From JAPOQD01 sp964620555 (GTDB lineage Bacteria > Pseudomonadota > Gammaproteobacteria > Pseudomonadales > Halieaceae): a stretch of DNA of 21,600 bases. The stretch lies in contig CAZUGZ010000038.1 of NCBI GenBank assembly GCA_964620555.1, forward strand, positions 1 through 21,600, written 5' to 3'. Both the position numbers and the translations under genes were made by a program. This document shows positions 14,396 through 21,600 of this stretch, piece by piece. Under the pieces are notes generated by a model that worked only from the letters and a program-made list of their open reading frames with translations, was not told the DNA's origin and did no database searches. Each line of letters begins with the position of its first letter. Within the stretch, counting starts at the first letter, position 1.

Positions 14396-15412
14396 CTATC
14401 CCTGCAGGGCCTCTCTCACCCTGGGCAGTACCTGCCGCGCCATGAGTTCGATGCGGCGGGAGCCGGCATCGATGGCTTCGCCGGGAAACTGGGCCCAGAA
14501 ATGCATGTCGCGAATCTGCGGGAACTCCCGCAGTTGCGCCACGATATTGTCGACGGCCTGATCCGGGGTCCAGAACTGGTACAAACCCTGCTCCACCGCC
14601 TCTTTCGCGTTGTGGAATCGGGGTGCCTCATCGCCTCCGCCAAAAGCGCCCATCTCCCTATAGCCGTTCATCTGGTGCAGCAGGTGCGGGCCCAGCAATT
14701 CCGCTTCCCTTGCGGGGTCCTCTGCTACCACGCCCCAGCAACCGGCGACGATGCAGCCGCTGTCAACGGGCCTGTTCAGTGTTGCCAGGGCTTCGACATA
14801 GGCCTCCTGTCCGATTCCCCCCGAGGATAGAAAGCCGTCACTGATGCGGGCGGCGCGCTCGATGGCAGGGAGTGAGTTGGCGCCCATGAGTAGCCTGATG
14901 GGCTGTTCGGGAGCCGGGAGCACCGCGATATCCTCGATCTGAAAGCGCTTGCCCCGGAAATTTACGGGTTCGCCGGACCACGCGCGACGGACGATCGCGA
15001 TGGCTTCTTCCATCAGGCTGGGTCGATGTGTCAGTTTGCGGCCGAAGGTGCGGTACTCCGACTCCACGTAGCCGGCACCGACGCCGAGATCGAAACGGCC
15101 ACCGGTGAGCAGGGAGAGGGTGGCTGCATCCTCGGCAACCCGCACCGGGTGGTAGAGTGGCAACAGTATCAGGTTGGTGCCGATTCGCATGGTCCGGGTG
15201 GCGGCGCCGATGGCGCCGGCGACGACCAGAGGCGACGGGCAGTAGCCGTCGTCTCTGAAGTGATGCTCGGTAAGCCAGACCGAATCGAAACCAAGCCGCT
15301 CCGCCCAACTGATCTGCTCCAGCGAAGCCCGGTAGAAGTCTTCGAAGGGGCGGCGCCAGGGTACCGGATTACGAAAATCGTACCAGAGGCCGAAGTTTAC
15401 CCGTGCGGACAC
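14396..15412 (-). CDS. luciferase-like (LLM class) flavin-dependent monooxygenase
   Basis: This 338-aa TIM-barrel protein of the bacterial luciferase superfamily shows WLTEHHF (46-52), RIGTNLILLPLYHPVRVAE (76-94) and GGRFDLGVGAGYVESEY (104-120). The family uses reduced FMN or F420; in a gammaproteobacterium FMNH2 is more likely. Members include type II Baeyer-Villiger monooxygenases such as the diketocamphane enzymes, and alkane or sulfonate monooxygenases, so ring-ketone oxidation is a reasonable guess but not shown. The start is GTG with AAGGA about 8 bases upstream. It is divergent from the P450 gene, across about 112 bases that hold the P450 promoter and a palindrome that could control both directions. 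No flavin reductase gene is in the window. Confidence 0.9.
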   Translation of the reverse strand: MSARVNFGLWYDFRNPVPWRRPFEDFYRASLEQISWAERLGFDSVWLTEHHFRDDGYCPSPLVVAGAIGAATRTMRIGTNLILLPLYHPVRVAEDAATLSLLTGGRFDLGVGAGYVESEYRTFGRKLTHRPSLMEEAIAIVRRAWSGEPVNFRGKRFQIEDIAVLPAPEQPIRLLMGANSLPAIERAARISDGFLSSGGIGQEAYVEALATLNRPVDSGCIVAGCWGVVAEDPAREAELLGPHLLHQMNGYREMGAFGGGDEAPRFHNAKEAVEQGLYQFWTPDQAVDNIVAQLREFPQIRDMHFWAQFPGEAIDAGSRRIELMARQVLPRVREALQG

Positions 15413-15452
15413 TTGCAGTTCCTTGCACTCTATGCGGGATGCTGTGACGTGA

Positions 15453-15481
15453 TTGACATTGCTTCAAGGCACATATATCGT
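15453..15481 (+). promoter_or_regulatory. promoter of the P450 operon
   Basis: A perfect -35 (TTGACA, 15453-15458) is followed by TATATC (15474-15479, 15-base spacer) or TATCGT (15476-15481, 17-base spacer). The shared palindrome begins 6-8 bases downstream, over the expected start of transcription. Confidence 0.55.
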
Positions 15482-15486
15482 AAAAA

Positions 15487-15500
15487 TCAACGCATGTCTA
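15487..15500. promoter_or_regulatory. predicted TetR operator, P450 operon / luciferase-like gene
   Basis: TCAACG-CA-TGTCTA matches the shared palindrome with one change in the left half (G for A) and a perfect right half. It sits just after the -10 of the P450 promoter. Confidence 0.45.
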
Positions 15501-15524
15501 CCTGCCTTGGCCAAGGGGGATATC

Positions 15525-16748
15525 ATGACAATAGCCGAGAGCTTTCACCCGGTCGGTGCCTCCTACGATGACGTGTATGCCGTGCTTCGCAAATCCCGCG
15601 AAGAAGAACCGGTGTTTTATTCCGATGAACTCCAGAGCTGGGTGGTGACCCGCTACGACGACATCATGCAACTGCTCGCGGACCCGGTCTTCACCAACGA
15701 GGGAACCCTGAGCGGATTCAACTACGATCCGGAAACCGAAGCGATCCTGTCGACCGGGATCAACTGGAACGAGACGGCACACATCAACGGTGTGGAGGGT
15801 GAAGAGCACAGCCGATTCAAGAAGATCCTGCTGCCCATACTGTCGCCCAGGCGATTGCGCAGGCTGGAACCGATGGTGCGTGGCATCTGCGTCGATTTGA
15901 TCGAGGGCTTCAGGAAAAACGGCCGTTGTGAATTCATGAGGGAGTTTGCCTACCTGCTGCCGATACTGACCATGTTCCGCTTCATCGGTTTCAATGAACG
16001 GGAAGACGATCTCGAGCAACTGGCCAGATGGAGTGGCAGCACCTTCGCAATGTGGCTGACGCCCATGGAACCGGAACAGCAGAAGGACTGCGCGCAACAG
16101 GCGGTGGATTACCAGCGCTACATCCGCGCCCGGTTCGATGAGCGCCGCCGCAACCCCAAGGACGACCTGATAACCGAAATGGTTACGGCGATGGACCGGG
16201 GCGAGATCGACCTCAGCGAAGACGAACTGGTGCTGATGTATATCTTCACCTTCATCGGGGCGGGGCACGAAACGACCATGGCACAACTGGGCAACACCCT
16301 GTACCAGTTGTTGAAGGAGCCCGAGCGCTGGCAATTCCTGGTGCAACATCCGGAGAACGTGGACGACGTGGTGGAAGAGACCATCCGCTACGATGGTTCG
16401 GTCATATGCTGGTACCGCCGCGTTGCACGGGATACCGAGTTCCGGGGCTTTCCATTGAAACGGGGCCAGTTTGTGGTGATGGCCTTTGGCTCCGGCAACC
16501 ACGACGAAGACAAATTCAAGGATGCTGAATCCTACTGCCCGGTCCGACCCGACCGCGAGCGGCCATTGACATTCAGCCAGGGGCGCCACTTCTGCCTCGG
16601 TGCGCCCCTGGCGCGCCAGGAAGTGCGGATAGCCCTGGAGGAACTGGTCCGTCGCCTGCCCCGGGTTCGGCTGACTCCCGGACAACAGATCAGCATGGCG
16701 CCGTCGGTGGCAACCCGGGCAATTGAACGCCTGGAGCTGGAATGGTGA
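15525..16748 (+). CDS. cytochrome P450
   Basis: This 407-aa soluble bacterial class I P450 has an I-helix with GAGHETT (245-251, acid Glu249), an ExxR motif Glu285-Arg288 (EETIR), and the heme-binding loop FSQGRHFCLG (Cys357 as thiolate ligand), followed by APLARQEV. Length and motifs are complete, with no membrane anchor, so it needs an external ferredoxin; the putidaredoxin-type protein at 8196-8520 is a candidate. The ATG at 15525 is chosen over a TTG 72 bases upstream, because an AGGGGG element lies 5-6 bases before it and the upstream part holds the promoter. It is first of an operon with the MDR (33-base gap) and an SDR. Overall it resembles P450s that hydroxylate steroids, terpenoids or fatty acids; the exact family cannot be set by eye. 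Confidence 0.95.
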   Translation: MTIAESFHPVGASYDDVYAVLRKSREEEPVFYSDELQSWVVTRYDDIMQLLADPVFTNEGTLSGFNYDPETEAILSTGINWNETAHINGVEGEEHSRFKKILLPILSPRRLRRLEPMVRGICVDLIEGFRKNGRCEFMREFAYLLPILTMFRFIGFNEREDDLEQLARWSGSTFAMWLTPMEPEQQKDCAQQAVDYQRYIRARFDERRRNPKDDLITEMVTAMDRGEIDLSEDELVLMYIFTFIGAGHETTMAQLGNTLYQLLKEPERWQFLVQHPENVDDVVEETIRYDGSVICWYRRVARDTEFRGFPLKRGQFVVMAFGSGNHDEDKFKDAESYCPVRPDRERPLTFSQGRHFCLGAPLARQEVRIALEELVRRLPRVRLTPGQQISMAPSVATRAIERLELEW

Positions 16749-16781
16749 GAGTGGGAGCACTGTGATGCGAGGAAGGATTCG

Positions 16782-17915
16782 ATGACAGCGGAGGCCCGGC
16801 AATCCCGGGAACTGCGCAGCCTGGTCAAGTCAGACCTGAGCCTGGAGTTGTCTCTGCACACAGTTGCGGTGCCGGAACCCGGCGAAGACGATGTCCTGGT
16901 GCGAATAGAGGGCGCACCGATCAACCCCACTGACCTGGCCCTGCTGTTCGGGCCGGCGGACCTGTCGACGATATCCAGAACGGGAACGGACGCCGAACCG
17001 GTAATCACAGCGGAGATCCCCGAAAAAATGAAGGGAATGGTACAGGCGCGGCTGGGCACCGCCCTGCCGGTTGGATTCGAAGGTGCGGGTATCGTGGTGG
17101 AGGCGGGTTCCTCCGGGTCGGCCCGGAAACTCGTGGGAAGAACCGTCGCCATAACGGGCGATGGCATGTTCAGCCAGTACCGCTGTGTGCCCAGCCGGGA
17201 CGTGCTGGTGATGGAGCAGGGAGTTACACCGCGCCAGGCGGCCTCCAGTTTCGTCAATCCGATGACTGCGCTTTGCATGGTGGAAACCATGCGCCTGGAG
17301 GGCCACAGCGCCCTGGTGCACACGGCGGCGGCATCCAACCTGGGCCGGATGCTGAACCGTATCTGTATCGATGAAGGGATCGGTCTGGTCAACGTGGTGA
17401 GAAGCGAGGAACAGGAGGAATTGCTGCGCGCAATGGGCGCCGAGCACGTGGCAAACTCCACCCGTGACGATTTCCGCAGGCAGTTGACGAAAGCGGTCGC
17501 GGCCACGGGCGCTACCCTCGCCTTCGACGCCACGGGCGGCGGACGCCTGGGCAACACCATCCTCAGTTGCATGGAACGGGCCGCGGCGAGCGGGCAGCGG
17601 TTCAGCCGCTACGGCTCCAGCACCTTCAAGCAGTTGTACGTCTACGGCCGGCTGGACCTGACCCCGATGCAGTTGACCGCCGCCTATGGCTTTGCGTGGA
17701 GTGTCGGTGGCTGGCTGCTGCCCCAGTTCATGGAGCGTGCCGGCGAGGAGCGCATCGCAGCGCTCAAGCAGAAAATTGCGCGTGAAATCCGCACTACCTT
17801 TGCGAGCCACTATGCGGGCGAACTGTCGCTGCAGGAGGCGCTGTCTGCCGAACACATAGCCGTCTACAGCAGGCGTTCCACCAATAACAAGTACCTGATC
17901 AATCCGAACCGCTAG
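16782..17915 (+). CDS. medium-chain dehydrogenase/reductase, quinone-oxidoreductase-like
   Basis: This 377-aa MDR protein lacks the zinc-binding cysteines of alcohol dehydrogenases. It has INPTDLALLFG (47-57), where zinc enzymes have Cys, and GFEGAGIVVE (98-107), as in the quinone oxidoreductase / enoyl reductase branch. The nucleotide site (HTAAASNLGRM, 180-190) is a variant of the usual glycine-rich loop. It would use NADPH to reduce a conjugated C=C bond or quinone. The region from residue 250 on (DATGGGRLGN, then FSRYGSSTFKQLYVYGRLD) is full length. RBS GGAAGGA is 5-6 bases before the ATG. It lies between the P450 and SDR genes in one operon, suggesting reduction of an enone in the same pathway. 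Confidence 0.88.
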   Translation: MTAEARQSRELRSLVKSDLSLELSLHTVAVPEPGEDDVLVRIEGAPINPTDLALLFGPADLSTISRTGTDAEPVITAEIPEKMKGMVQARLGTALPVGFEGAGIVVEAGSSGSARKLVGRTVAITGDGMFSQYRCVPSRDVLVMEQGVTPRQAASSFVNPMTALCMVETMRLEGHSALVHTAAASNLGRMLNRICIDEGIGLVNVVRSEEQEELLRAMGAEHVANSTRDDFRRQLTKAVAATGATLAFDATGGGRLGNTILSCMERAAASGQRFSRYGSSTFKQLYVYGRLDLTPMQLTAAYGFAWSVGGWLLPQFMERAGEERIAALKQKIAREIRTTFASHYAGELSLQEALSAEHIAVYSRRSTNNKYLINPNR

Positions 17916-17971
17916 GAGTCTGCGCCGTTGAAAGATTCGCTCCCGGGGCAGAACCCCCATGGCAGGAACTG

Positions 17972-18727
17972 ATGACTGGCGGCCTGGAAGGGAAAGTAGC
18001 CCTGATCACCGGTGGTGGCACCGGCATCGGCCGCGCGACGGCGCTCAGCTTTGCCGCAGCCGGTGCCCGCGTGGTCATCGCGGGCCGCAGGCTGGAACCA
18101 CTGCGCAGCACTTGCGCCGAGGCGCCCGAGCACATCAGTTACCTGCAATTGGATATCGCCGATTGGAATGCCCAGGACCGGACCCTGGATGCGCTAATGG
18201 ACCGGCACGGCCGCCTCGACATCCTGGTGAACAACGCCGCGATGTCGGTGTGCAAGCCCTTTGTCGAGCACAGCATCGAGGAAATTGCCCGGATTACCCA
18301 CACCAATTTCACCTCCACGGCGGTGCTGACCCGCAAGGCAGTGCCCCACATCATCACGGCGCGGGGCACCATCATCAACGTCTCCTCCGCGGCGGGCAAG
18401 TACACCGGCATGCCCCCGGACCAGCTATCGCTGTACGGTGCGGGCAAGGCGGGCATCAACCACCTCACGCGCCTGCTGGCGACGGAACTGGGGGAGCAGG
18501 GAGTGCGGGTCAACGCGGTGTCTCCGGGCCTCACGGAGACCGAGATTGCCGCGGAAGCGTTCGCCAATCCCGAATTTGTAGAGTACCTGGTGGGGCGCAC
18601 GCCCCTGGGCCGTGCGGGGCAGCCGGAAGACGTGGCCCGGGTAATTCACTTCCTGGCCAGCGACGAGGCCGGCTGGGTCACCGGTCAGGTGGTGGATGCA
18701 ACCGGTGGCTACTGCCTCGCCCTGTAG
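17972..18727 (+). CDS. short-chain dehydrogenase/reductase (NADP-type)
   Basis: This 251-aa classical SDR has TGGGTGIG (13-20), Gly38-Arg39-Arg40 after strand 2 (favouring NADPH, unlike the other cluster SDRs that have Asp here), NNAA (87-90), and catalytic Ser139, Tyr155 and Lys159 (YGAGK). RBS GGCAGGA is 5-6 bases before the ATG. It lies 56 bases after the MDR and is the last gene of the P450 operon; a strong hairpin follows at once. It is compact and has no C-terminal extension. It might oxidise the alcohol made by the P450, or reduce a ketone as the cofactor choice suggests. Confidence 0.92.
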   Translation: MTGGLEGKVALITGGGTGIGRATALSFAAAGARVVIAGRRLEPLRSTCAEAPEHISYLQLDIADWNAQDRTLDALMDRHGRLDILVNNAAMSVCKPFVEHSIEEIARITHTNFTSTAVLTRKAVPHIITARGTIINVSSAAGKYTGMPPDQLSLYGAGKAGINHLTRLLATELGEQGVRVNAVSPGLTETEIAAEAFANPEFVEYLVGRTPLGRAGQPEDVARVIHFLASDEAGWVTGQVVDATGGYCLAL

Positions 18728-18730
18728 CGC

Positions 18731-18747
18731 ATTCCGGGTCCCGGAAT
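18731..18747. terminator. hairpin between convergent SDR genes
   Basis: ATTCCGGG-T-CCCGGAAT is a perfect inverted repeat right after the SDR stop codon and between convergent genes, foldable as a 7-bp stem with a 3-base loop. Only a short T-poor tail follows, so efficiency is uncertain, but position favours a (bidirectional) terminator for the P450 operon. Confidence 0.45.
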
Positions 18748-18808
18748 TGTCCGGATGTCACAGCGAGGGTATCGGCGTTCGCAGTAGAAGGTTGGTGAAC
18801 TATGCGGG

Positions 18809-19759
18809 CTATCCCGGAGGTTTGGTTGCGCCCATTTTTGCGAGCAGATCATCGAGCAGCAGCGTCGGTAGCAACCAGTTCAGAAGGCGGACAGTTTTGC
18901 TGTCCAGCCCAACATAATAGTTTGCTTTGGGTTTGCGGGCCTCAAAGGCTTTCACTATGCAGCCAGCCACCGACTCCGGGGTAGAAAAATGCTGCATGGC
19001 CAGGGTCGAGTTGGTCGTCAAGGCAGAGAAAAATCTGCGGTAGTAGGGTTCGTGCTTCTGGTACGACAGGTCAACCGTGTCGGGGTTGCCGAGATCAAAG
19101 GATAGCGGCTCAACTTCATCGGGTGTGCAGCCGTCGACGGCTGCGACGTAGGTTTTGGCGGCGAGCTGGTGACGCGCTGCCATGTAGGTTCGGGCAATTA
19201 CACCGGGGTTTACCACGGCGACCGTGATTCCCTTGTCCTTCAGCTCCTGGCGCGCTACCCGCATAATCGCCTCGCCGGCATGTTTGGTAGAGGCGTAGGT
19301 CATTTCCAGCGTCATGGGTACTTTGCCTACAATCGAGCCAACATAAACGATGCGGCCCTGGTTTTGCTCCAGGAGTGGCATCGCTCGTTTGAAGAGACGC
19401 AGGTTGCCCAGGATATTGATGTCGAAGGTATCCGCCGCCTCGTCAATATCTACATGTTCAAAGGGACGGGGCATCGGTGACAGGGCACCGTTGGCCAATA
19501 TGCCACGGCAATTTTGTTGCTGTTCGGCTTGGGCCACAACGGCATCAATGTGGTCCTGAGAGCGCAGGTCAAGGGGCACGGCGACCAGGTGATCGGTATT
19601 GAGTTCGGACTTCAGCTGCCGCAGTTGATTGGCCTCCCACTCATCGATATAACCTGCGTAAACGATATAGTCTCTGTCGACAAGCCGACGGCACAGAGCC
19701 ATGCCGACACCTCCGGCGGCACCGCTCAGCACAACAGATGCTTGAGAATTCCTTGTCAT
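18809..19759 (-). CDS. short-chain dehydrogenase/reductase (divergent type)
   Basis: This 316-aa SDR is from a branch different from the others here. The glycine motif is SGAAGGVG (12-19), the NNAG position reads ANGA (89-92), and catalytic Ser142, Tyr155 and Lys159 (TYASTK) are kept. The long C-terminal part (about residues 190-316) includes YYRRFFSALTTNST and a basic/hydrophobic end (LLNWLLPTLLLDDLLAK), as in retinol-dehydrogenase-like or membrane-associated SDRs. The ATG at 19759 is preferred (GAGTG upstream); a GTG at 19768 would add three residues. It follows the MarR gene by 23 bases, so it is probably in an operon with it and under its control. Confidence 0.88.
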   Translation of the reverse strand: MTRNSQASVVLSGAAGGVGMALCRRLVDRDYIVYAGYIDEWEANQLRQLKSELNTDHLVAVPLDLRSQDHIDAVVAQAEQQQNCRGILANGALSPMPRPFEHVDIDEAADTFDINILGNLRLFKRAMPLLEQNQGRIVYVGSIVGKVPMTLEMTYASTKHAGEAIMRVARQELKDKGITVAVVNPGVIARTYMAARHQLAAKTYVAAVDGCTPDEVEPLSFDLGNPDTVDLSYQKHEPYYRRFFSALTTNSTLAMQHFSTPESVAGCIVKAFEARKPKANYYVGLDSKTVRLLNWLLPTLLLDDLLAKMGATKPPG

Positions 19760-19782
19760 GGCACTCACTCGATGTTGATGAT

Positions 19783-20289
19783 TTAGCTGATTTCTGCCAA
19801 CTCGGCACCGATTTCCCTGGTCAATCTGGCGATATCCTCAGGGGTGTCCGCCAACATTTCGTTCAGTTTCCTGTCAAGGTCACGAATGCCGCCGAAGAGT
19901 GCTTTCATTCGGGTGGGACTGATATCGCTCACCGACTGGGCGATCAGGATGTCGGAGAGATCGATAATCCTCTTGATAATGGGGTAGATCTCCTTCGAAA
20001 GCACAATCTTTCTCGCGCGACCATCGGTTTCGTCCACTATTCGGCTTATCCAGCCTTTGGCTTCGAGGCGCGCCAGCAATTTGGTGATGGCACTCTTGTC
20101 TATTTCCAGTAACTCCGACAGCTCTCGCTGGCGGATTCCCTCAAGATAATAGATGTGCGTCAGGGCCCACCACTGGGAGCGCGTCAACCCCAGGGGCTGC
20201 ATTTGTCGGTCAAAGAGGAGGCGATACAGCCGGGCGACATCCGAAATCATGAAACCGATATTGTCGTCGAGGTTTTCAGGTACGGACAT
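19783..20289 (-). CDS. MarR-family transcriptional regulator
   Basis: This 168-aa winged helix-turn-helix regulator has LTRSQWWALTHIYYLEGIRQRELSELL (34-60) followed by DKSAITKLLARLEAKGWISRIVD (64-86) and the wing with DGRARKIVLS (88-98), all typical of MarR. The C-terminal helices form the dimer domain. It is divergent from the dehydrogenase at 20435 and is followed by an SDR. Two matching palindromic sites in the shared intergenic region (20332-20364) are the likely operator for both directions. MarR proteins are usually released by an aromatic or CoA-thioester ligand; here it is unknown. The RBS is weak. Confidence 0.92.
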   Translation of the reverse strand: MSVPENLDDNIGFMISDVARLYRLLFDRQMQPLGLTRSQWWALTHIYYLEGIRQRELSELLEIDKSAITKLLARLEAKGWISRIVDETDGRARKIVLSKEIYPIIKRIIDLSDILIAQSVSDISPTRMKALFGGIRDLDRKLNEMLADTPEDIARLTREIGAELAEIS

Positions 20290-20331
20290 GGATCAACAGC
20301 TCTGCATTTGGTCATTCATTCCACAATCAGG

Positions 20332-20364
20332 TTGCCTAGGCAATTAAATTAGTTGATTAGGCAC
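20332..20364. promoter_or_regulatory. tandem MarR-type operator
   Basis: TTGCCTAGGCAA (20332-20343) is a perfect 12-bp palindrome. TTGATTAGGCAC (20353-20364) is a degenerate second copy starting 21 bases later, two helical turns away on the same face. The TTGCC..GGCAA form recalls the E. coli marO sites. The pair lies between the MarR gene and the divergent dehydrogenase. Confidence 0.65.
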
Positions 20365-20434
20365 CTTTCTATTGGTAAGTTTGGTTTATATCATGTAGCG
20401 AACTCATTGCAAATCGAGCGAAGGGAAGCAAAGC

Positions 20435-21532
20435 ATGACATATAGGGTCATTCAGTGGGCAACGGGCGGGGTAGGCATCTGGAGCCTGCGCAGAATTATC
20501 GATCACCCGGACCTGGAACTGGTGGGGGTCAAAGTCTATAGCGACAAGAAGACTGGTATTGACGCCGGTGAGCTTTGTGACCGCCCGGCGACCGGGGTGA
20601 TCACCACCCAATCCAAAGAGGAAATTCTGGCACTCGATGCCGATGTTGTGATTCACACCCCCAGGCTACCGGAAGATCAGGACATTATTGACCTGCTTCG
20701 CTCCGGCAAAAACGTAATCTCCGCGTTGTCCTACTTTGCGCCGGAAATTGAAGGCGATGATCTGATGCGGCAAATCAGGCAAGCCTGTGCGGAGGGTGGC
20801 AGCACCCTGCATGGCGCGGGAATCGACCCTGGTTTCGTCTGCGACCGCATTCCGGCGGTAATGACCGGCGTTTGCTCACATGTCGAGCAGATAAACATGT
20901 ATGAGATTTTTGACTGTTCCGTGCATCCGCTGGCTGACATGATGTTTAACCTGCTGGGATTTGGCAAGGACCCGCAGGATCTTCACCTGGACAGCCCGGG
21001 TGGGGTGTATTTTTCACAGCGTCTGTTTCCGGCGGTATTGCATAAGCTGGCACGCCAGCTGGGCATGCGTCTCCACCGAGTGGCAATGGGGCAGGTTGAT
21101 TTCGCCTTTGCCACCAGGGAATTTCAGATTGCCGCCGGCAAGGTCGGCAAAGGCAAAATTACCGGGCTGAGCTTTCAATACACGGGCTACGTTGACGACC
21201 GGCCGTTCCTGAATCAAACCTGGATTCACCATGTTGGCCAGCACCTTGGCGCACTACCTGAGCACTGGCGCACGGCTCCGGATGCCAAGCCGGGCGAGTC
21301 CCCGGTGTATGAAATCGGAATTGAAATTCTAGGTACGCCGACTATTCGCAACACTATGTTGATGACCGATTCATACGATCCGGTGTGGCCTGGCACCGCC
21401 TATTCACTCCTGAATAGCATTCCCGGCGTCGTGGCGGCTCCGGCGGGTTTCCTTGAAGATCCGGTATTCGCTTCCTGGCAGCCGCCGAAACACCAGCGCA
21501 TCGCCCAACTACATGGAAACGGAGGGGTGTAA
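20435..21532 (+). CDS. dihydrodipicolinate-reductase-like NAD(P)-dependent dehydrogenase
   Basis: This 365-aa protein has an N-terminal Rossmann domain (YRVIQWATGGVG, then LELVGVKVYS at 27-36 and DADVVIHTPR at 68-77) and a large C-terminal catalytic domain. This matches the family often annotated as dihydrodipicolinate-reductase-like or amine-dehydrogenase-like, found near steroid and aromatic gene clusters in actinobacteria and proteobacteria. It is not the lysine-pathway DapB: it is longer and lies in a catabolic context. Its reaction is not known to me. GAAGGGAAG precedes the ATG. It is divergent from the MarR gene and probably repressed by it. The downstream gene starts 3 bases after its stop. 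Confidence 0.8.
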   Translation: MTYRVIQWATGGVGIWSLRRIIDHPDLELVGVKVYSDKKTGIDAGELCDRPATGVITTQSKEEILALDADVVIHTPRLPEDQDIIDLLRSGKNVISALSYFAPEIEGDDLMRQIRQACAEGGSTLHGAGIDPGFVCDRIPAVMTGVCSHVEQINMYEIFDCSVHPLADMMFNLLGFGKDPQDLHLDSPGGVYFSQRLFPAVLHKLARQLGMRLHRVAMGQVDFAFATREFQIAAGKVGKGKITGLSFQYTGYVDDRPFLNQTWIHHVGQHLGALPEHWRTAPDAKPGESPVYEIGIEILGTPTIRNTMLMTDSYDPVWPGTAYSLLNSIPGVVAAPAGFLEDPVFASWQPPKHQRIAQLHGNGGV

Positions 21533-21535
21533 AGT

Positions 21536-21600
21536 GTGAATATACCCGCCTATCAAAAGCTGTTCCCCTTCAGCGGCCCCATCATGATTGCGTTGATGGG
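21536..21600 (+). CDS. start of an unidentified gene, cut by the window edge
   Basis: A GTG at 21536 with GGAGGGG 8-9 bases upstream opens a frame that runs to the window end. The first residues read NIPAYQKLFPFSG, then PIMIALMG. Only 21 residues are visible, too few to name a family. Its close spacing to the upstream dehydrogenase (3 bases) indicates the same operon. Confidence 0.5.
   Translation, partial: MNIPAYQKLFPFSGPIMIALM

Noticed and set aside
20293..20306. TCAACA half-site near the MarR start
   Set aside because: The right half (TCTGCA) does not match; the real symmetric sites in this interval are the TTGCC..GGCAA repeats.
1..21600. CRISPR arrays, tRNA/rRNA genes, IS elements, phage or plasmid genes
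   Set aside because: No direct repeat arrays, cloverleaf or transposase-like sequences were seen on either strand.

Overview
The window looks like a high-G+C gammaproteobacterial chromosome segment. The N-terminal TonB-box receptor, the set of Rieske oxygenases, P450, ferredoxins and many SDRs, and the TetR control all recall marine gammaproteobacterial degraders (Halieaceae/Spongiibacteraceae-like) of cyclic hydrocarbons, terpenoids or steroids. That placement is inference from gene content; there is no rRNA or other marker gene here. A run of 10 Ns (8238-8247) shows the sequence is a draft scaffold. No tRNA, IS element, CRISPR or phage gene was seen.

Layout. 1-1.7 kb: two closely related TetR regulators with a small unknown ORF between them. 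1.76-4.46 kb (minus): TonB-dependent receptor followed at once by a plant-type [2Fe-2S] ferredoxin. 4.6-8.5 kb (minus): a catabolic run of adrenodoxin/putidaredoxin-type ferredoxin, SDR, alpha/beta hydrolase, SnoaL-like protein and sulfotransferase. 8.7-10.3 kb (minus): a 109-aa unknown protein and a Rieske oxygenase alpha subunit. 10.56-14.3 kb (plus): two SDRs, a truncated enoyl-CoA hydratase, a second copy of the unknown small protein and a second Rieske oxygenase. 14.4-15.4 kb (minus): luciferase-like flavin monooxygenase. 15.5-18.7 kb (plus): cytochrome P450, quinone-oxidoreductase-like MDR and SDR. 18.8-21.6 kb: a separate module of SDR and MarR (minus) divergent from a dihydrodipicolinate-reductase-like dehydrogenase (plus), with a further gene starting at the right edge.

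How it may work. The receptor would import a bulky hydrophobic substrate. The Rieske enzymes and P450 would hydroxylate it, fed by the ferredoxins (no ferredoxin reductase is present). The SDRs would oxidise the alcohols to ketones, and the luciferase-like enzyme could carry out a Baeyer-Villiger or similar oxidation. The hydrolase and CoA-type steps would follow.

The two strongest new observations are as follows. (1) A 14-bp palindrome, consensus about T-[AC]-[GA]-ACA-NN-TGTCTA, lies in seven intergenic promoter regions of the cluster, including those of both TetR genes; the two TetRs have almost the same recognition helix, so this looks like one shared operator and regulon. (2) A pair of paralogous ~110-aa helical proteins of unknown family each sit directly upstream of one of the two Rieske alpha subunits. 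They look like an undescribed partner of these oxygenases, replacing the usual beta subunit.
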